Shown: piece after piece, positions 22,138 to 33,586 of the stretch
How positions within the stretch are numbered: the stretch's first letter is position 1
Layout of the letters: each line of letters starts with the position of its first letter
DNA from: Chrysomallon squamiferum
Lineage: Eukaryota; Mollusca; Gastropoda; Neomphalida; Peltospiridae
Length of the DNA stretch: 64,000 bases
Assembly (NCBI GenBank): GCA_012295275.1
Contig: CM022668.1
Span: 721,637 to 785,636 of the forward strand
Direction of reading: 5' to 3'
Program-made: the position numbers and the translations under genes
The notes under the pieces: model-generated
The model's input: the letters and a program-made list of their open reading frames with translations, nothing else
The model's database searches: none
Told to the model about the DNA's origin: nothing

Positions 22138-22814
22138 AACACAATACAATTTCTTTTCAGATATCCCAGTTACAATTCGTCCGAAATTTCTAAAAGGTTA
22201 TTTCAGATATTAAAACGTGTTCTATGTAAAATATATTTTATACAATAAACTCATCAGATATGGTTACAGTGTTGACGGTACATATACCATGTTTACTTTA
22301 AATAGCTGCATTTATCTTTGCTATTATTTTCTGTACCTTTATCGATATTATCTCTGAATAGTTATTTACATTTATCAAAATCACTCTTCTATATTTTTTA
22401 TACCTTTCTGTATTTTATCGGCACTACATTTCTTCACAAATGTCTACGTTACTTCTCAGTAAATATATCTAGAATTCCTTTCTATAACGTGCCAGACGTT
22501 CCTGTTATGTACAGGTAAATGGTCATGTGCAAATAAACGAAATATACGATTTTTTAATTTATGTCAGCGAACAACGTGCTTCCGTAAACTGACAACAAAA
22601 CTTCAGTAATTTAGGGAGCAATTATTCGTTTCTGCACGATCTGTCTACTTTTGCTTTACCTGTGTATCTATTCTTTACTTTACATATTTACTGTATATTT
22701 AATTCATTAATGTTATTTTTCAGTTAGTTTCTGCCGTGCAGATAATGATTTCTGGATCATACGTCAGTTCGATCGTTATGTGATTCTGGGAAACATATTA
22801 TCAAACAAACAGCA

Positions 22815-23723
22815 ATGGCAAAACGTGGCAAAGGACCAAAGAGTTATTCATCTAGCTATACTACTTACTATGCCAGTTCGGCTTACGTATCGAAAACTCC
22901 ATCGACGTATACACAATATATATCTGGTTATGGATCGGATTATGGATCCTATCCTAGATCAGATTATGGATCGTATACCGGATCAGATTATGGACCGTAT
23001 CCCAGATCCGATTATGGATATAACTATGAACCTGATTATGGATCTAATTATGGATCTGATTATGGACCTGGTTATGGATCTGAATATGGGTCTGATTATG
23101 GATCTAATTATGGATCTGATTATGGATCTGGTTATGGATCTGGTTACGGTCCTAATAGTGGTCCTAATGAAGGTCCTGATAATGGACCTAATAGTGGTCC
23201 TGATAAAGGTCCTGATAATGGACCTGGTGGTAATGATCCAAAGAATCAAAGTACTGCATATTCTGACTACGATAGAGGCGCTCTGAATCCTAACAAACAA
23301 TCCGCAAATAATTTCAGTTGCAATATATGCTGCTGTCCACCAGGTAACAGTAATTTGGTTCCTTTAGTAACCATGACGCCTCCGTCTCCTCCTGCACCTA
23401 CCTATAGATACCAATATGTTGAGTGCTCACCGTCGTGTGTTGGATTACGAACTATGTGTCCACCAGTTTCCGGAGAAAACGGTCGTAAAAGTCTTCTGTC
23501 TAGCTGTTGTCCAGTCCAGAATCCGATGACAAGCAGGAACAGCGCTTATTTGGCTCTTGCCGCGGATATCATGTCCAACATTATGAAAAGGCAGATAATG
23601 TACACCTTATGTTGCTTGGACGGGGTCGCACCAACAGGAATCGACCCCAGACTTTTCGAAGATTTCTGTAAACGATATAATCCCGTTAAATTAACACCTC
23701 CTGGACAAATAAAAAAAGAGTAA
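22815..23723 (+). CDS. Gly-Tyr repeat protein with a decayed Cys/His module (cluster copy 1)
   Basis: Function unknown; 302 residues. An in-frame TGA at 22746 and no intervening ATG fix the start at 22815. Acceptor-like sites (TTTTTCAG, GTGCAG) upstream suggest a spliced 5'UTR. Residues 38-112 are tandem GSDYGS, GSNYGS and GYGS units, then 112-139 are GPN/GPD repeats. A Cys cluster SCNICCC follows. The last 61 residues align with copies 2 and 3 (A-x-DI-x-NI, then L-x2-D-x5-G, then RY-x3-KL). Zinc ligands have decayed: the first pair is spaced Cys-x3-Cys instead of Cys-x2-Cys, and His-x3-Cys is replaced by YNPVKL. There is no signal peptide or membrane segment. AATAAA lies at 23789. Repeats keep other frames open on both strands; those are shadows. 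Confidence 0.8.
   Translation: MAKRGKGPKSYSSSYTTYYASSAYVSKTPSTYTQYISGYGSDYGSYPRSDYGSYTGSDYGPYPRSDYGYNYEPDYGSNYGSDYGPGYGSEYGSDYGSNYGSDYGSGYGSGYGPNSGPNEGPDNGPNSGPDKGPDNGPGGNDPKNQSTAYSDYDRGALNPNKQSANNFSCNICCCPPGNSNLVPLVTMTPPSPPAPTYRYQYVECSPSCVGLRTMCPPVSGENGRKSLLSSCCPVQNPMTSRNSAYLALAADIMSNIMKRQIMYTLCCLDGVAPTGIDPRLFEDFCKRYNPVKLTPPGQIKKE
22926..23225 (+). repeat. Coding minisatellite of copy 1
   Basis: Nine- and eighteen-base units built on GGATCTGATTATGGATCT encode the Gly-Ser-Asp-Tyr array. They then grade into GGTCCTAATAGT-type units encoding Gly-Pro-Asn. Confidence 0.9.
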
Positions 23724-24997
23724 TAAGTAATTATTTCATCTTCAAATATATATTATATAGTATAATAATAACATTAATATAATATTGTAATAAAAATAAA
23801 ACAGTGTATAAAACATTGGGTATATGTTAATGTTATATACCAATATTGTAATAAAACATAAAATACATTAGTATATAACATTAACAGTAATATGTATTAT
23901 TGTAATAAAACATAGAATAGATAAAACATTACCATTACAACATTGTAATAAATCATATAAGATATATCTAGTATAAAGCGCTAACATTAACATGATATAT
24001 TAATAAAACAGTGAAAGTATAATAGATAGACAGATAGTTTAAATAGGGCTGTGTAGATCAGAAATTAGATGTAAAGTACAGAAAGGTATGGTATAAATGT
24101 ATACATACATTGCGTATATATATGTACACTGACAACGATATACTTACTTTTGTTTTATTAATATTATTGTTTTATATTAGATATATTTTTATATGGTTCA
24201 TTACGGTGTTCTAATTAATATTAATGTTACGTACTATTGTATTTTGTGCTTTGTTGCAATATTATATTAATGTTAATATCATATTAGTATTGTTTTGTTT
24301 TGTTAATGTTATACACTGATTTATTTTGTTTTGTTACAGTATTATATTAATATTAGATTTATTTTGATTTATATCGTTATGTTAATGTTATATACCAATG
24401 CATTTTATGCTTTATTACAATGTTTTTGATGTTAATGTTATATACAAGATGTATTTTATATGTTATTATTTTGTTATATTAATGTTTTTAAACATGACAT
24501 GTTTTATTACAATATTATATTAATGTTATGTACTAGATATACTTTAGTGTTTTATTAATTTTTGTATTTTATTGTTACAATAATATTAATCGTGTGTGTG
24601 TGTACGCACACACATTCACACACAGACACATATACAGATAATATGTTTCCATTATAATGATATGTTAATGTTTATGTTTTACATATTACAGTTTCAGTCC
24701 TTGTATGATTTTGTATTAAATTAGATAAACTATGTATTTTAAATTTAAAAGAATATATTAATGTTAAAATTTATTTCGAACTGGTTATTTTGTTATGGTT
24801 AAAAACATTTTTTAAAAATCCGCAGCCCCCCGAAGAAGAAAAACAACACAAAAATGAAACCTAACATTATATACCCTAAGCATTATTATTATTAATTATT
24901 ATTACTATTATTTTGAAATTTGTTATATTTGTGCTATATATTAAACATTGCAAAAAAAAAAAATAAATAAATAAAATAACGAAGAAAATAAAGGTAA

Positions 24998-25047
<50 letters not shown>

Positions 25048-25099
25048 GAAGAAAAAAACGGGAGGATTAAAAATAAATAAAAGAATGTTAATAACAATT
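23724..25099. other. Intergenic AT-rich sequence with ATATTAATGTTA repeats
   Basis: No gene is seen. From about 23760 to 24560 the sequence is a degenerate tandem array around ATATTAATGTTATATAC and AATATTGTAATAAAACAT. The two halves are roughly reverse complements, so the block is also a diffuse inverted repeat. An AAT microsatellite lies at about 25000-25043. Confidence 0.6.
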
Positions 25100-25618
25100 A
25101 TTAACTACTGAAAACCTGCAAACCAAAAAATCAATATGCAAATTTAACATATTAACCTGCTAATTATTTGTGTGATCTCTGGACAAAGCGACGTGCAGTA
25201 AAGGTGGAAAAAACAACAGAATGTAACAGTCGCGTTAATTAATTATTTTATTTACATTTGTTTTGTTTTGTTTTTAATATTTTTATTTTATTTTTCCTTT
25301 GACTGGTTTTAATTATTGAATCTTTTATATGTTATTAAGTTTACATTTGATCAGTATATATATGAATTCTCAGGATTTCGATTTAATCTGATCGATTTTC
25401 ATGTACAAGTTGTCAGATAAAAGGAAAAGGTCCGAGTTTGTCAGGTTAGATTGCATATCAGTTTAAGCACTGCATAACAATTAATCTTTAAATATGGATT
25501 AAAAAGGTACAAATATTATTGTTTACACTTCTATCTATTTGCAATGGCAACATAACAGCAACTTTGAAATCTCTTTTTCGTCGATAGAAACTGACGTCAT
25601 ATGCGTCAATTTGAAAAG
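25100..25618 (+). promoter_or_regulatory. Promoter and non-coding exon 1 of copy 2
   Basis: This block matches 31985-32536 upstream of copy 3 in patches. Shared patches include CTGCTAATTATT, AAGGTGGAAAAA, AAGTTGTCAGA, AGGAAAAGGTCC and AACTGACGTCATAT. A full CRE octamer TGACGTCA lies at 25592-25599, and the shared donor GAAAAG|GTACGTTATAC is cut after 25618. TTTAAATA near 25488 may be the core promoter. The intron would run from 25619 to 26841. A short uORF (ATGCGTCAA...) starts after the CRE and ends in exon 2. Confidence 0.6.
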
Positions 25619-25961
25619 GTACGTTATACAAAGTTACTTCAATACGAGTAAGTGGTGGATAAGTTTGTTTATAAACAAAATAAATAAATAAATGAAAAAT
25701 TAAACAGTAAAATAAATAAATAAATGAATTTTAAAAATACTATAGGTTTCCCCAAATGCTTACAAGAATTATGATTCAAGATTAATTTTTTTATATTTAG
25801 GATTGCAGGATAAAATAAATGAAGAATTACTGTCTTAAGATATCAGCATTATCCTATTAAGGTCGAATGTTGAATGCAGCTCAGCAGAGTCTGATTGCCA
25901 TTCCAACCAAAAGCTGTTACCTTAAGACAGCAACTAGTTGTGCTTGTTATAACATGTAGAC

Positions 25962-26258
25962 CAGTCATGGGCAAACTGCGGCCCGCGCGGCTTTCTGAGT
26001 GGCTGCCTAATTTCAAAAGGAAAATAACGTTAATTCAAATTTTATAAAATGAGCCTATTTTTTATCTACTAATATACTAAAACCCATATAAATTTTTATT
26101 ATTATAACAGTTTTATAAGTAAATGAAAATGAAAAGTGTCTTAAAATAAACTCTACGTATAAACACAAAATCGTCTAAATTAGTAACTGCGGCCTGCCTG
26201 AGGATGAGCCATGTCTCATGTGGCCCACTTCTCAAACAAAGTTGCCCATTTTGACCTG
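25962..26258. mobile_element. Non-autonomous hAT-like element (MITE)
   Basis: The 5' end CAGTCATGGGCAAACTGCGG and the reverse complement of the 3' end (CAGGTCAAAATGGGCAACTT) share CAG, TC and TGGGCAA in order, with GGCC-type words further in. It is about 297 bases long and has no coding potential. Flanks ATGTAGAC and ATAGACCC are similar but not an intact 8-base duplication. It lies inside the 5'UTR intron of copy 2. Confidence 0.45.
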
Positions 26259-26891
26259 ATAGACCCATTTTTATTAAGGGTTTTATTTTTTTCTTCTTTT
26301 TTGTCTTAAACTCTCTCTCATTTCTGTATGACAAGTGCATACTCATACACAGAGCAAACCACATGCTGTATTAAAAATATATAATAATAATAATATAAAA
26401 ATAAATATACAAAATATTGATACGCAGACCAAATCTGGGGATTGCCAAGAAGCAATCAGGCTTACACCCATGATAAATAATTATATTATTAAAAAGATTC
26501 ATAATAACACAGCAAAAAATATAAATAAATAAATGGAAATAACTGAAATCAACCTACATGTTTTTAGTATGTATATACTTCATGCCAGTGTCTCCTCTTA
26601 ATTTTCCCAAACTGCTGTGCGCTTTGAGCTAAAACAGAAATATACAATGGTCGAAACAATCGTATTTTGTAAATTAAAAATGAGTGCAACATTCGCGCAG
26701 ATTAGTGGGAACATCGTTTCATCTACATAGCAATACAGAAGAAGTGTATTTACCAATTATTACAAAAATGCCTAATATTTTTATTGATATTTATATTCAT
26801 ATTTTATCTGTGCAGTCATAGACGTGTTTCTTTATTTGCAGATATACCAGTGACGCCTTAAGTCTTGGAAACTTATTACCAATACGTGCAA

Positions 26892-28685
26892 ATGCCGAAA
26901 AAACATGATAAAGATCTTAAATTTGTTCGCAGCTTTTACACAGATCATAAACCTAAAGATGACACTAATTCGGTTGTTTCGGAACATATTTATGAGACAA
27001 GCGCTTCTGGTCCAGGATCCAGTGACAGTAATGTGCGAGTTTTATATCACGTAATAGATGAAGAAGAAATTGTATATACGTCTTCTGATGAATCAGGATA
27101 CACGTCATTAAGTGCGGATAAAGAAAGCGTAAGCAAATCAAAGAAACCAAAATCGGCTTTAATCAGACGATATTCTAGTGAATCTGATGAATCGGAGAAA
27201 GAAAATAAACCTAATTTTTTATACAAAAGTAGAAACACAGGTGAATCAAGTCGTGCAGTTAAGTCTGGTAACGGAGAATCAAATGGTACAGTTTGGTTTC
27301 GAAAAGGTGCAACAGCTAAGAAACCAGGATACGAACGTATCAAAGGTCAAGCTTGTCAAAAAACAGCTTGTTGCAGAAGTAACATACAAGCAGGTTATAC
27401 ATCAGCATACGGACAAAGAAGATTCTGTAACAGGCCTATAAACGGACAAGGAAAATTTGCTGGGGTAACAATGAATGGACGGACGTTCATAGATAGGACA
27501 CTGGGTTATGAATTAGGATCAGCCGAAAGAGCACAATGCAGGGAAAGATGCGAACAAACAGTAAGTGGAAGGCCACAGTCTGGAGGAGCTTCAGGACGTA
27601 TGTCAGAATGTGAAAAGCCCTCAGGCGGGAGACAAGAGTACGGAAATATATCAAACTTCAGGGATGGATGTGGAAGTGTATCGGGCTACAGGGAGGGATA
27701 TGCAAGTGCAACGAACGGTGGGGTTGGAGGTGCATCATGCTATAGGCAGAGATATGTATCAGACTACAGAGGAATATTAAACGAATGGCAGGGATATGGA
27801 GGTACATCAAACTGTAGGGCTGGATTTGGAGCTGTAAAGGATGGTAGAATGCGATTTGGACATGAATCAGAATGTAATGCATGGTGTGGGGAAAATCATG
27901 AAGGACCAGAATCTAAAGTTACACATGGAGGTCCGGCAGGATACCGACAAATAGGCAAGCTAGTATGTGTAGAACAACCACCAGAACGGAGAAGCGCACA
28001 GCGAGGCAAAACCGGATGTGCTGGAGTGTCCGACCGCGCCGCTGGATGCACAGAAGATTCAGCCGGCCTCTTTAGGTGTGGAACAGATTTAGCATGTAAA
28101 AATGTCTCATTGGGCGGCAGGGCGCAGTACAGCGGAGGTTATGGAGAAGGAGGGTTAGGCGGACGCATGGGCTGTGGAAGACAGACAGGAGGCCGTGGAA
28201 GAGTAAACGAGGCAATCCGTTGCTTCTCAAAGCCGCAGGGCCAATGGTTTTTCGAGGATATATATTTTAATCCAGAAGAAGCACAAAGAAGACACGATTT
28301 TTCTGCGAGAACGAGGCAGTCACCACATTGCGATTTGAACTATACAACGTCTGCAAAGCCTTACAATTCTCGTATTCGCTTTGAGCGTACAAGTCCGGTA
28401 GGATCATTCACAGATTGGAATAAATGTTTCATTTGCCAAGAACATGGTAGAGAATATTTATGCAGTCCATCACAGGACGGCTGCGACTATGGTAAATTAG
28501 CTGAAGATATTATAGCCAATATCATCAATGGAAACATGAACATCAACCTACAGCGTGTGGATAACGGTTGTGGCGTGGAAAATACACTGCGAGAAAACCG
28601 AGCTAAGTATCATCAAAGCTGCAAACTTCAGTATAAGCCAGCCACTTTTTCTACTCTGAAAGAGAGACAGCGTGCTTTATGTTGA
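26892..28685 (+). CDS. Cys/Gly-rich protein with C-terminal Cys-x2-Cys/His-x3-Cys module (cluster copy 2)
   Basis: Function unknown; 597 residues in one coding exon. The start MPKK is chosen because it aligns with MEKK of copy 3, and an in-frame TAA at 26859 bars an earlier start. The acceptor TTTATTTGCAG ends at 26841. Order: a basic start; the motif NVRVLYHVIDEEEIVYTS at 47-64 (shared with copy 3); a Ser/Glu-rich stretch; a Cys-rich, Gly-Tyr-rich middle; then the last 90 residues. These begin DWNKCFICQ, with likely metal ligands C512, C515, C524, H574 and C577. There is no signal peptide or membrane segment, so an intracellular product is inferred. The C-terminal module resembles, from memory, one in many uncharacterised invertebrate proteins. 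AATAAA lies at 28966. Confidence 0.85.
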   Translation: MPKKHDKDLKFVRSFYTDHKPKDDTNSVVSEHIYETSASGPGSSDSNVRVLYHVIDEEEIVYTSSDESGYTSLSADKESVSKSKKPKSALIRRYSSESDESEKENKPNFLYKSRNTGESSRAVKSGNGESNGTVWFRKGATAKKPGYERIKGQACQKTACCRSNIQAGYTSAYGQRRFCNRPINGQGKFAGVTMNGRTFIDRTLGYELGSAERAQCRERCEQTVSGRPQSGGASGRMSECEKPSGGRQEYGNISNFRDGCGSVSGYREGYASATNGGVGGASCYRQRYVSDYRGILNEWQGYGGTSNCRAGFGAVKDGRMRFGHESECNAWCGENHEGPESKVTHGGPAGYRQIGKLVCVEQPPERRSAQRGKTGCAGVSDRAAGCTEDSAGLFRCGTDLACKNVSLGGRAQYSGGYGEGGLGGRMGCGRQTGGRGRVNEAIRCFSKPQGQWFFEDIYFNPEEAQRRHDFSARTRQSPHCDLNYTTSAKPYNSRIRFERTSPVGSFTDWNKCFICQEHGREYLCSPSQDGCDYGKLAEDIIANIINGNMNINLQRVDNGCGVENTLRENRAKYHQSCKLQYKPATFSTLKERQRALC

Positions 28686-28965
28686 TACATAACACATTAA
28701 TTAATTAATTATTTAATTAACAAATATGTTTCTAGATTAATTAAAAATATATTTTTTATTTATTTCCTTTTATTTTGTTTTAGAGTGTATTGTTACCTTT
28801 TTTTTGTTTACGTGATCGTTATCATTTCATTATTATCCTCATTGTTATTATTTTTCTTTAAATTTATCATATTTTGTTTCTACTTATAATAAAAATCATA
28901 TATATATATATATATATGAATTTGTAAAAAAAAAAATTGTTTTATAAAATCATGCATGCTGTTGT

Positions 28966-28971
28966 AATAAA
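28966..28971 (+). terminator. Polyadenylation signal of copy 2
   Basis: AATAAA lies inside a block (ATAATAAACAAC ... AAGAAGTTTTGTTTCT) that is conserved after copy 3, about 280 bases after the stop. Confidence 0.6.
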
Positions 28972-30609
28972 CAACTTTAAGAAGTTTTGTTTCTGTTTCG
29001 ATGGAGGTGTATGTTAACTGTTTACTTCTTTAATTAATGGTTTCTGTGGCAATGAATAAAATTTACTGTTAACAGAAATTATAGAAAAGAATATAATTAT
29101 TTTATTAAAGGATGATAATAATAATAGCAACAACAAAAACAACAATAACAGAAATAATATCAATAATGACAAAGCATCACAGGAACATTTTAGAATGATT
29201 AATAAGGGCCGCTAAGACAAAAAAATGAGAAAATTAATTTGATTTGTAACAATAATCTACTGGTAATAAGAAAACGGATGAGATTTCGGAATTTTTTAAT
29301 CACAGTATTGTTCTCCTCATCACCAAAAACATATGATTTCAAAGCATGGAACTGTAGAACTAACTAAAAAAAAAAAAATAATAATAATAAATAAATAATG
29401 GCTGTTTGAGAGAGAGAAAGAAAAAATCAGCTAAAATCCATAGTTGAAAGTTCAGTAGTGATAGCTGCCCCCAGCTTCATCCCCAATGTAATCAGCGTAA
29501 GGGATGCTCAATCACCTTTCTGAATATATAGTATGCTGATCTTTCAGTGAATGACTGAACGTGCAGGACAACGGAGATAAATACTTATATCTGGTGCATG
29601 AACACAATGCATTCGCGTGGAAAGCACGGTGCACTTGTCTGTCACAATGATTTTATTTGTAACCTTAATATATGAACGCTTTACTGTTTACCCTCGATTT
29701 CAGGAACGGCGCTTTTCCAGATTTCGGGAACAGTCTGAAGAAAATCACAAAATTTGAACTAACTGGCATTTACCACTTGAAACTTTACCATTAAGTACTG
29801 TTAAGTTATTCTGAGCCCTAATATAAGTGTGACGGAACCTCATTAGTGCCTATTTACCAGACTTGTTTTTATTTAGAATTTTATATTCTATGTAGTGAAT
29901 TATATCATATTCACCAAACACTTATTTTGGATATGCCCATTTAAAGCAGAATGTCTGCTTTATTTTATATTAAGTATATTATTATATTATGGTTAGATTT
30001 ATGTAGCTATAGTGTATAATCATATTTATAAATTAAATGTTTTTGTCAGCAATTAATGTCAGCAACTAAATAGCAGAGAGCAAGCAGACGTCCATGGTCT
30101 GTTTAGAAGCTGTATTATATAATTAGGGGAAGTTCCGTTACTTTATAAACTAAGAAACACTGGGATCAACAAACTCAAAATTGGCATTTAAGTTGCAAAG
30201 TAAATTCAGAAAGGCTGTCTGCAGAAGTGTTTACTGAACACCCGCGTGATTTCTATAAATATTCGGCGCGCGTTTCAAACGAGATTTTTGATCAGTGCGC
30301 CTTCTTGCGACACGTTGTCTGCGCAAGACAAATACCAGCCAGGCAGTGGTAATTATGGTTTAAATGTTTTTTTGTAACATACATGTTGATCTATTACTGT
30401 TGGATATTTTATTGTGTATTCTTAGGCTAAAAACTAAGAACAAACTAAGATAAAGTATGTTAATAACCAAAAGATTGGTTAGAAAGTTAAAGTAACCATC
30501 TAGGCTTAATTAGTTTAGTATTATCTACCAACGCTATTTGCTTTTTTTTATTGTATCGTTCGAATTGTATGATTAACTTATATGTTACCACTGACGGTTA
30601 ATTTATGTG

Positions 30610-30646
<37 letters not shown>

Positions 30647-31984
30647 CAATTACCCATATTCAATTCTTGTTTGCGTCATTGTTCTCTTGTGGAAACAGAC
30701 TAATCATTTATTTGTTTAAGCTGTCTCAGATAATTAATAACTTGTCAGTGACGCTATTATAGTCTGCTACCCTTTAGGTATTTGTACTACTCAGACTAGT
30801 CATATGACAATACGATCAAGGCAAATTTCTCAAAACCCACTTTCCATCAAGATAACAGTACATTTTATAGGTGCTGCATTAACCATCCTAACCTAACAAA
30901 CTTAATTCAACCTAGCCTATATTTTTTTACAGTTCATTTTTCTTTACATGATCATTATTCACATTAATGTAATATATATAGTTTATGACTTTTGTTTACA
31001 TTATTTTTATGTCTGTAAATTAATCTTACGTTATTATATTATCCGGACCGGTGCTCCTCATATTATTCCGGGAAATCGATGGTCAGCATTATTTCTATGG
31101 CACTGAATTCTGGCAATAATCTTCACAGACCTAACAGCTGCAGTTCATGTGACATGTTATAATTTATTATTTCAGGGATGCTTAAACTGGGGTTTTTCGG
31201 TGGCATCTGAACGTTCTATTACTTCTATTAATGTTATTAATACCACTAGTACAATGTTTATTAACTATAAATAATAAAAACAAAATAAGTGAGATATTGT
31301 ACACAGAAAAAAAAATTGTTGCAAATTTCAGATCAATGGAAATTTATAAAAGGTATTTGTGGTATTTTTATTTTGATTGAAATATACAATATTTTCTACA
31401 ATTTAAATAATAACAAAACAGGATCTAATGAATATAATGATGACGTAGACTACGATGACGTCTACTAGAGTTGTGATGTCTAGAAATAGATAAAACACAC
31501 ATTAAATGTATAACTATTTTTGCATACGGGTAATTGTTGTTTGGTATTTGTGAAATATTAACTCATTAGCGTCAGAAACCCCTTCCCATAAATGCCATAT
31601 ATATATCGGACTGCTGGAACGGGAAATAATTAGAAGATTCGAGTTTTGAATACATGACTCATCATGCAGCCACGAGGCGCTCGTAGAGACGTAACTGAAA
31701 CTTCAATAGAAAATGCCTTACTATCGTAATAGGAAATGTTTGTTTTCTCAAACTTCGTCGTTCTGTGATAGTCATATGACACAGCTTTAGTTCTGACGCT
31801 GATGGCATAGTGGGTCCAGATTTCTATACCTTACTACTATTGCTACCGTTCCACTACCCAACTAAAATTACTGTTACTACTACTACGTCTGTACAGTTTT
31901 CCGTTAAGCTTTATTGTCTACAACAAATTTGTTCCAGTCAACAGTCAGAAGAAAAATAAACAAATAAAAGAATACCAACAATAA
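28972..31984. other. Intergenic region between copies 2 and 3; no gene seen
   Basis: AT-rich sequence with a TA run at about 30611-30642. Less AT-rich patches lie at 29460-29750, 30200-30360 and 31560-31800. The last has CCATATATATATCGG followed by a 21-codon open frame (MQPRGARRDV...). It was not accepted as a gene, though a decayed promoter of another copy is possible. Confidence 0.5.
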
Positions 31985-32536
31985 ATAATCGTTGAAAAGC
32001 TGCAAACAGTAACTGAAAATGCCGATATAATAATAATATAAAATTATTACCTTTTAAACTGCTAATTATTAGTACGATCTCACGGCAGAGCGACATGTAG
32101 TTAAGGTGGAAAAATATGTAGCAGAATATAACAGTCCTTTTATACGCTTTATTTACCGCCTGTTTTTGTTATTATTTTCCGTTTATTTTATTGTTTTCAT
32201 TAATTATTTATTTTATTTATTTATTTATTTATTTTATTCATTTTATTCTGTTGAATCATTTTGACAGTTATTAACTTATGTTTAAATCATACATTTAACT
32301 TCTAGAGGATTTCGATTTGATCTGTTCGATTTTTTATTTAGAAGTTGTCAGAAGAAAGGAAAAGGTCCAAGTTTATATCAGATTCCATGTAAGAAGGAGT
32401 CCTTAAATACGGATAAAAACCGTATTAAGTAGCTGTCGTTACCGGTATATTATAATATTTGAAACGGCAACATAATAGCCTCTTAAAATCTCGAATCATT
32501 TCAAGTGGAAACTGACGTCATATTCAACATGAAAAG
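31985..32536 (+). promoter_or_regulatory. Promoter and non-coding exon 1 of copy 3
   Basis: Patchwise homologous to 25100-25618. The CRE octamer TGACGTCA is at 32513-32520. The donor after 32536 has the same context, GAAAAG|GTACGTTATAC. CTTAAATACGGATAAAAA corresponds to CTTTAAATATGGATTAAAAA of copy 2 and may mark the core promoter. The 5'UTR intron would run from 32537 to 35367. Confidence 0.6.
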
Positions 32537-32907
32537 GTACGTTATACAAAATTATTTTGAATAGTATTAATAGTTTTTGTGGAATATTTCAGAAAGGGAT
32601 TCATATGACTTTCAAAATTAATAAGTTGGTTTCAGTAGGGAAATAAAAATTTTAACCTTGAAATAAGCATTAAATAAGGAAGTTGTGATATAATATAGGA
32701 ATGCTAACGCATTATTTTATTATTGTCAAATAACAATCGAAAGACGTTCAGTCCCAGATTAAAAAATCCCAGAAAAGTTTGTAGACATTAAAAAAAAGAA
32801 AAAGAAAAGAAGAAAGAAACTGACAAAGATTTTGCATTTCAAAGTTGTCAAAAATCCACAATCGGAATGTAGATATTTTTTTAATTTCTTTTCAACTTCT
32901 TTATTCA

Positions 32908-32940
<33 letters not shown>

Positions 32941-33417
32941 TTAGTCTTAAATCACAAAAACCTTATTTCAAGAGATATTTTTATCAAATTTGCATGATCC
33001 ACTGATTAAAGTGTTCTCTATAAAGACGAACATCAAAGATAGACTTACTGAATTAAATATTATGGTTTTGGCCCGTTTCAATTAATATATGAATGTGTGA
33101 TCATTCCTGAGTAAGAGTTGTCATTTGTGAATAGGTAAATTTTCCTGTTATTTTGATACTGACTTTTGCTGACGACCATCTAGAAATGTCATTCAGGATT
33201 CATGAATTGGGCACAATCGCTTCATTTTAAATCTCTGTTAAACCATAAATATGAGTATTATTTGTCAATGAAGGCGTGATGTGAAAGAAGACAGGTTTAA
33301 ATGTTGACCTAACAATTAGATTGTTTTATTTTATAAAGAAAATGTACAGTAGAAAAGTAGGTAGGATGGGTGAAGTTTGTTAGGTTAAGATGGTTACTGG
33401 TGCAGGATACAGAAAAA

Positions 33418-33480
33418 AATGGCACTGGAAAAAAATGGCTTGGGAAAAAATGGCACTGGAAAAAATGGAACTCAGAAAAA
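33418..33480 (+). repeat. Short minisatellite AAAAAATGGCACTGG
   Basis: Four units of about 15-18 bases lie within the 5'UTR intron of copy 3. It is trivially open in frame and not a gene. Confidence 0.8.
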
Positions 33481-33586
33481 AGCGCTCCTAGAAGGAATGG
33501 CACTGTGCAGATTTGGAAAAATGGCACCCTATTTATTCTTTCTGTATAGTTGCTTTGATAAAAAAAAATTAAAAGTATTTATGCAC

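Larger units (their letters stand above)
14761..22739. other. Repeat-rich non-coding region between E75 and the gene cluster
   Basis: No coding exon is supported in these 8 kb. Contents are the E75 3'UTR, the 45-base minisatellite at 16386, simple repeats, a less AT-rich block at 20281-20870, a CRE-like pair at 20143-20174 and a 51-base inverted repeat at 21989-22137. Open frames here are low-complexity or repeat-driven. The leader of copy 1 probably starts somewhere near the right end. Confidence 0.6.

Noticed and set aside
22780-23300. Open frames in the +1 and minus frames over copy 1
   Set aside because: The nine-base coding repeats keep other frames open. Only the 22815 frame continues past the repeats into the conserved C-terminus.
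26865-26891. Upstream start of copy 2 at 26865
   Set aside because: The codon is TTG. ATG at 26892 aligns with the start of copy 3, and an in-frame TAA lies at 26859.
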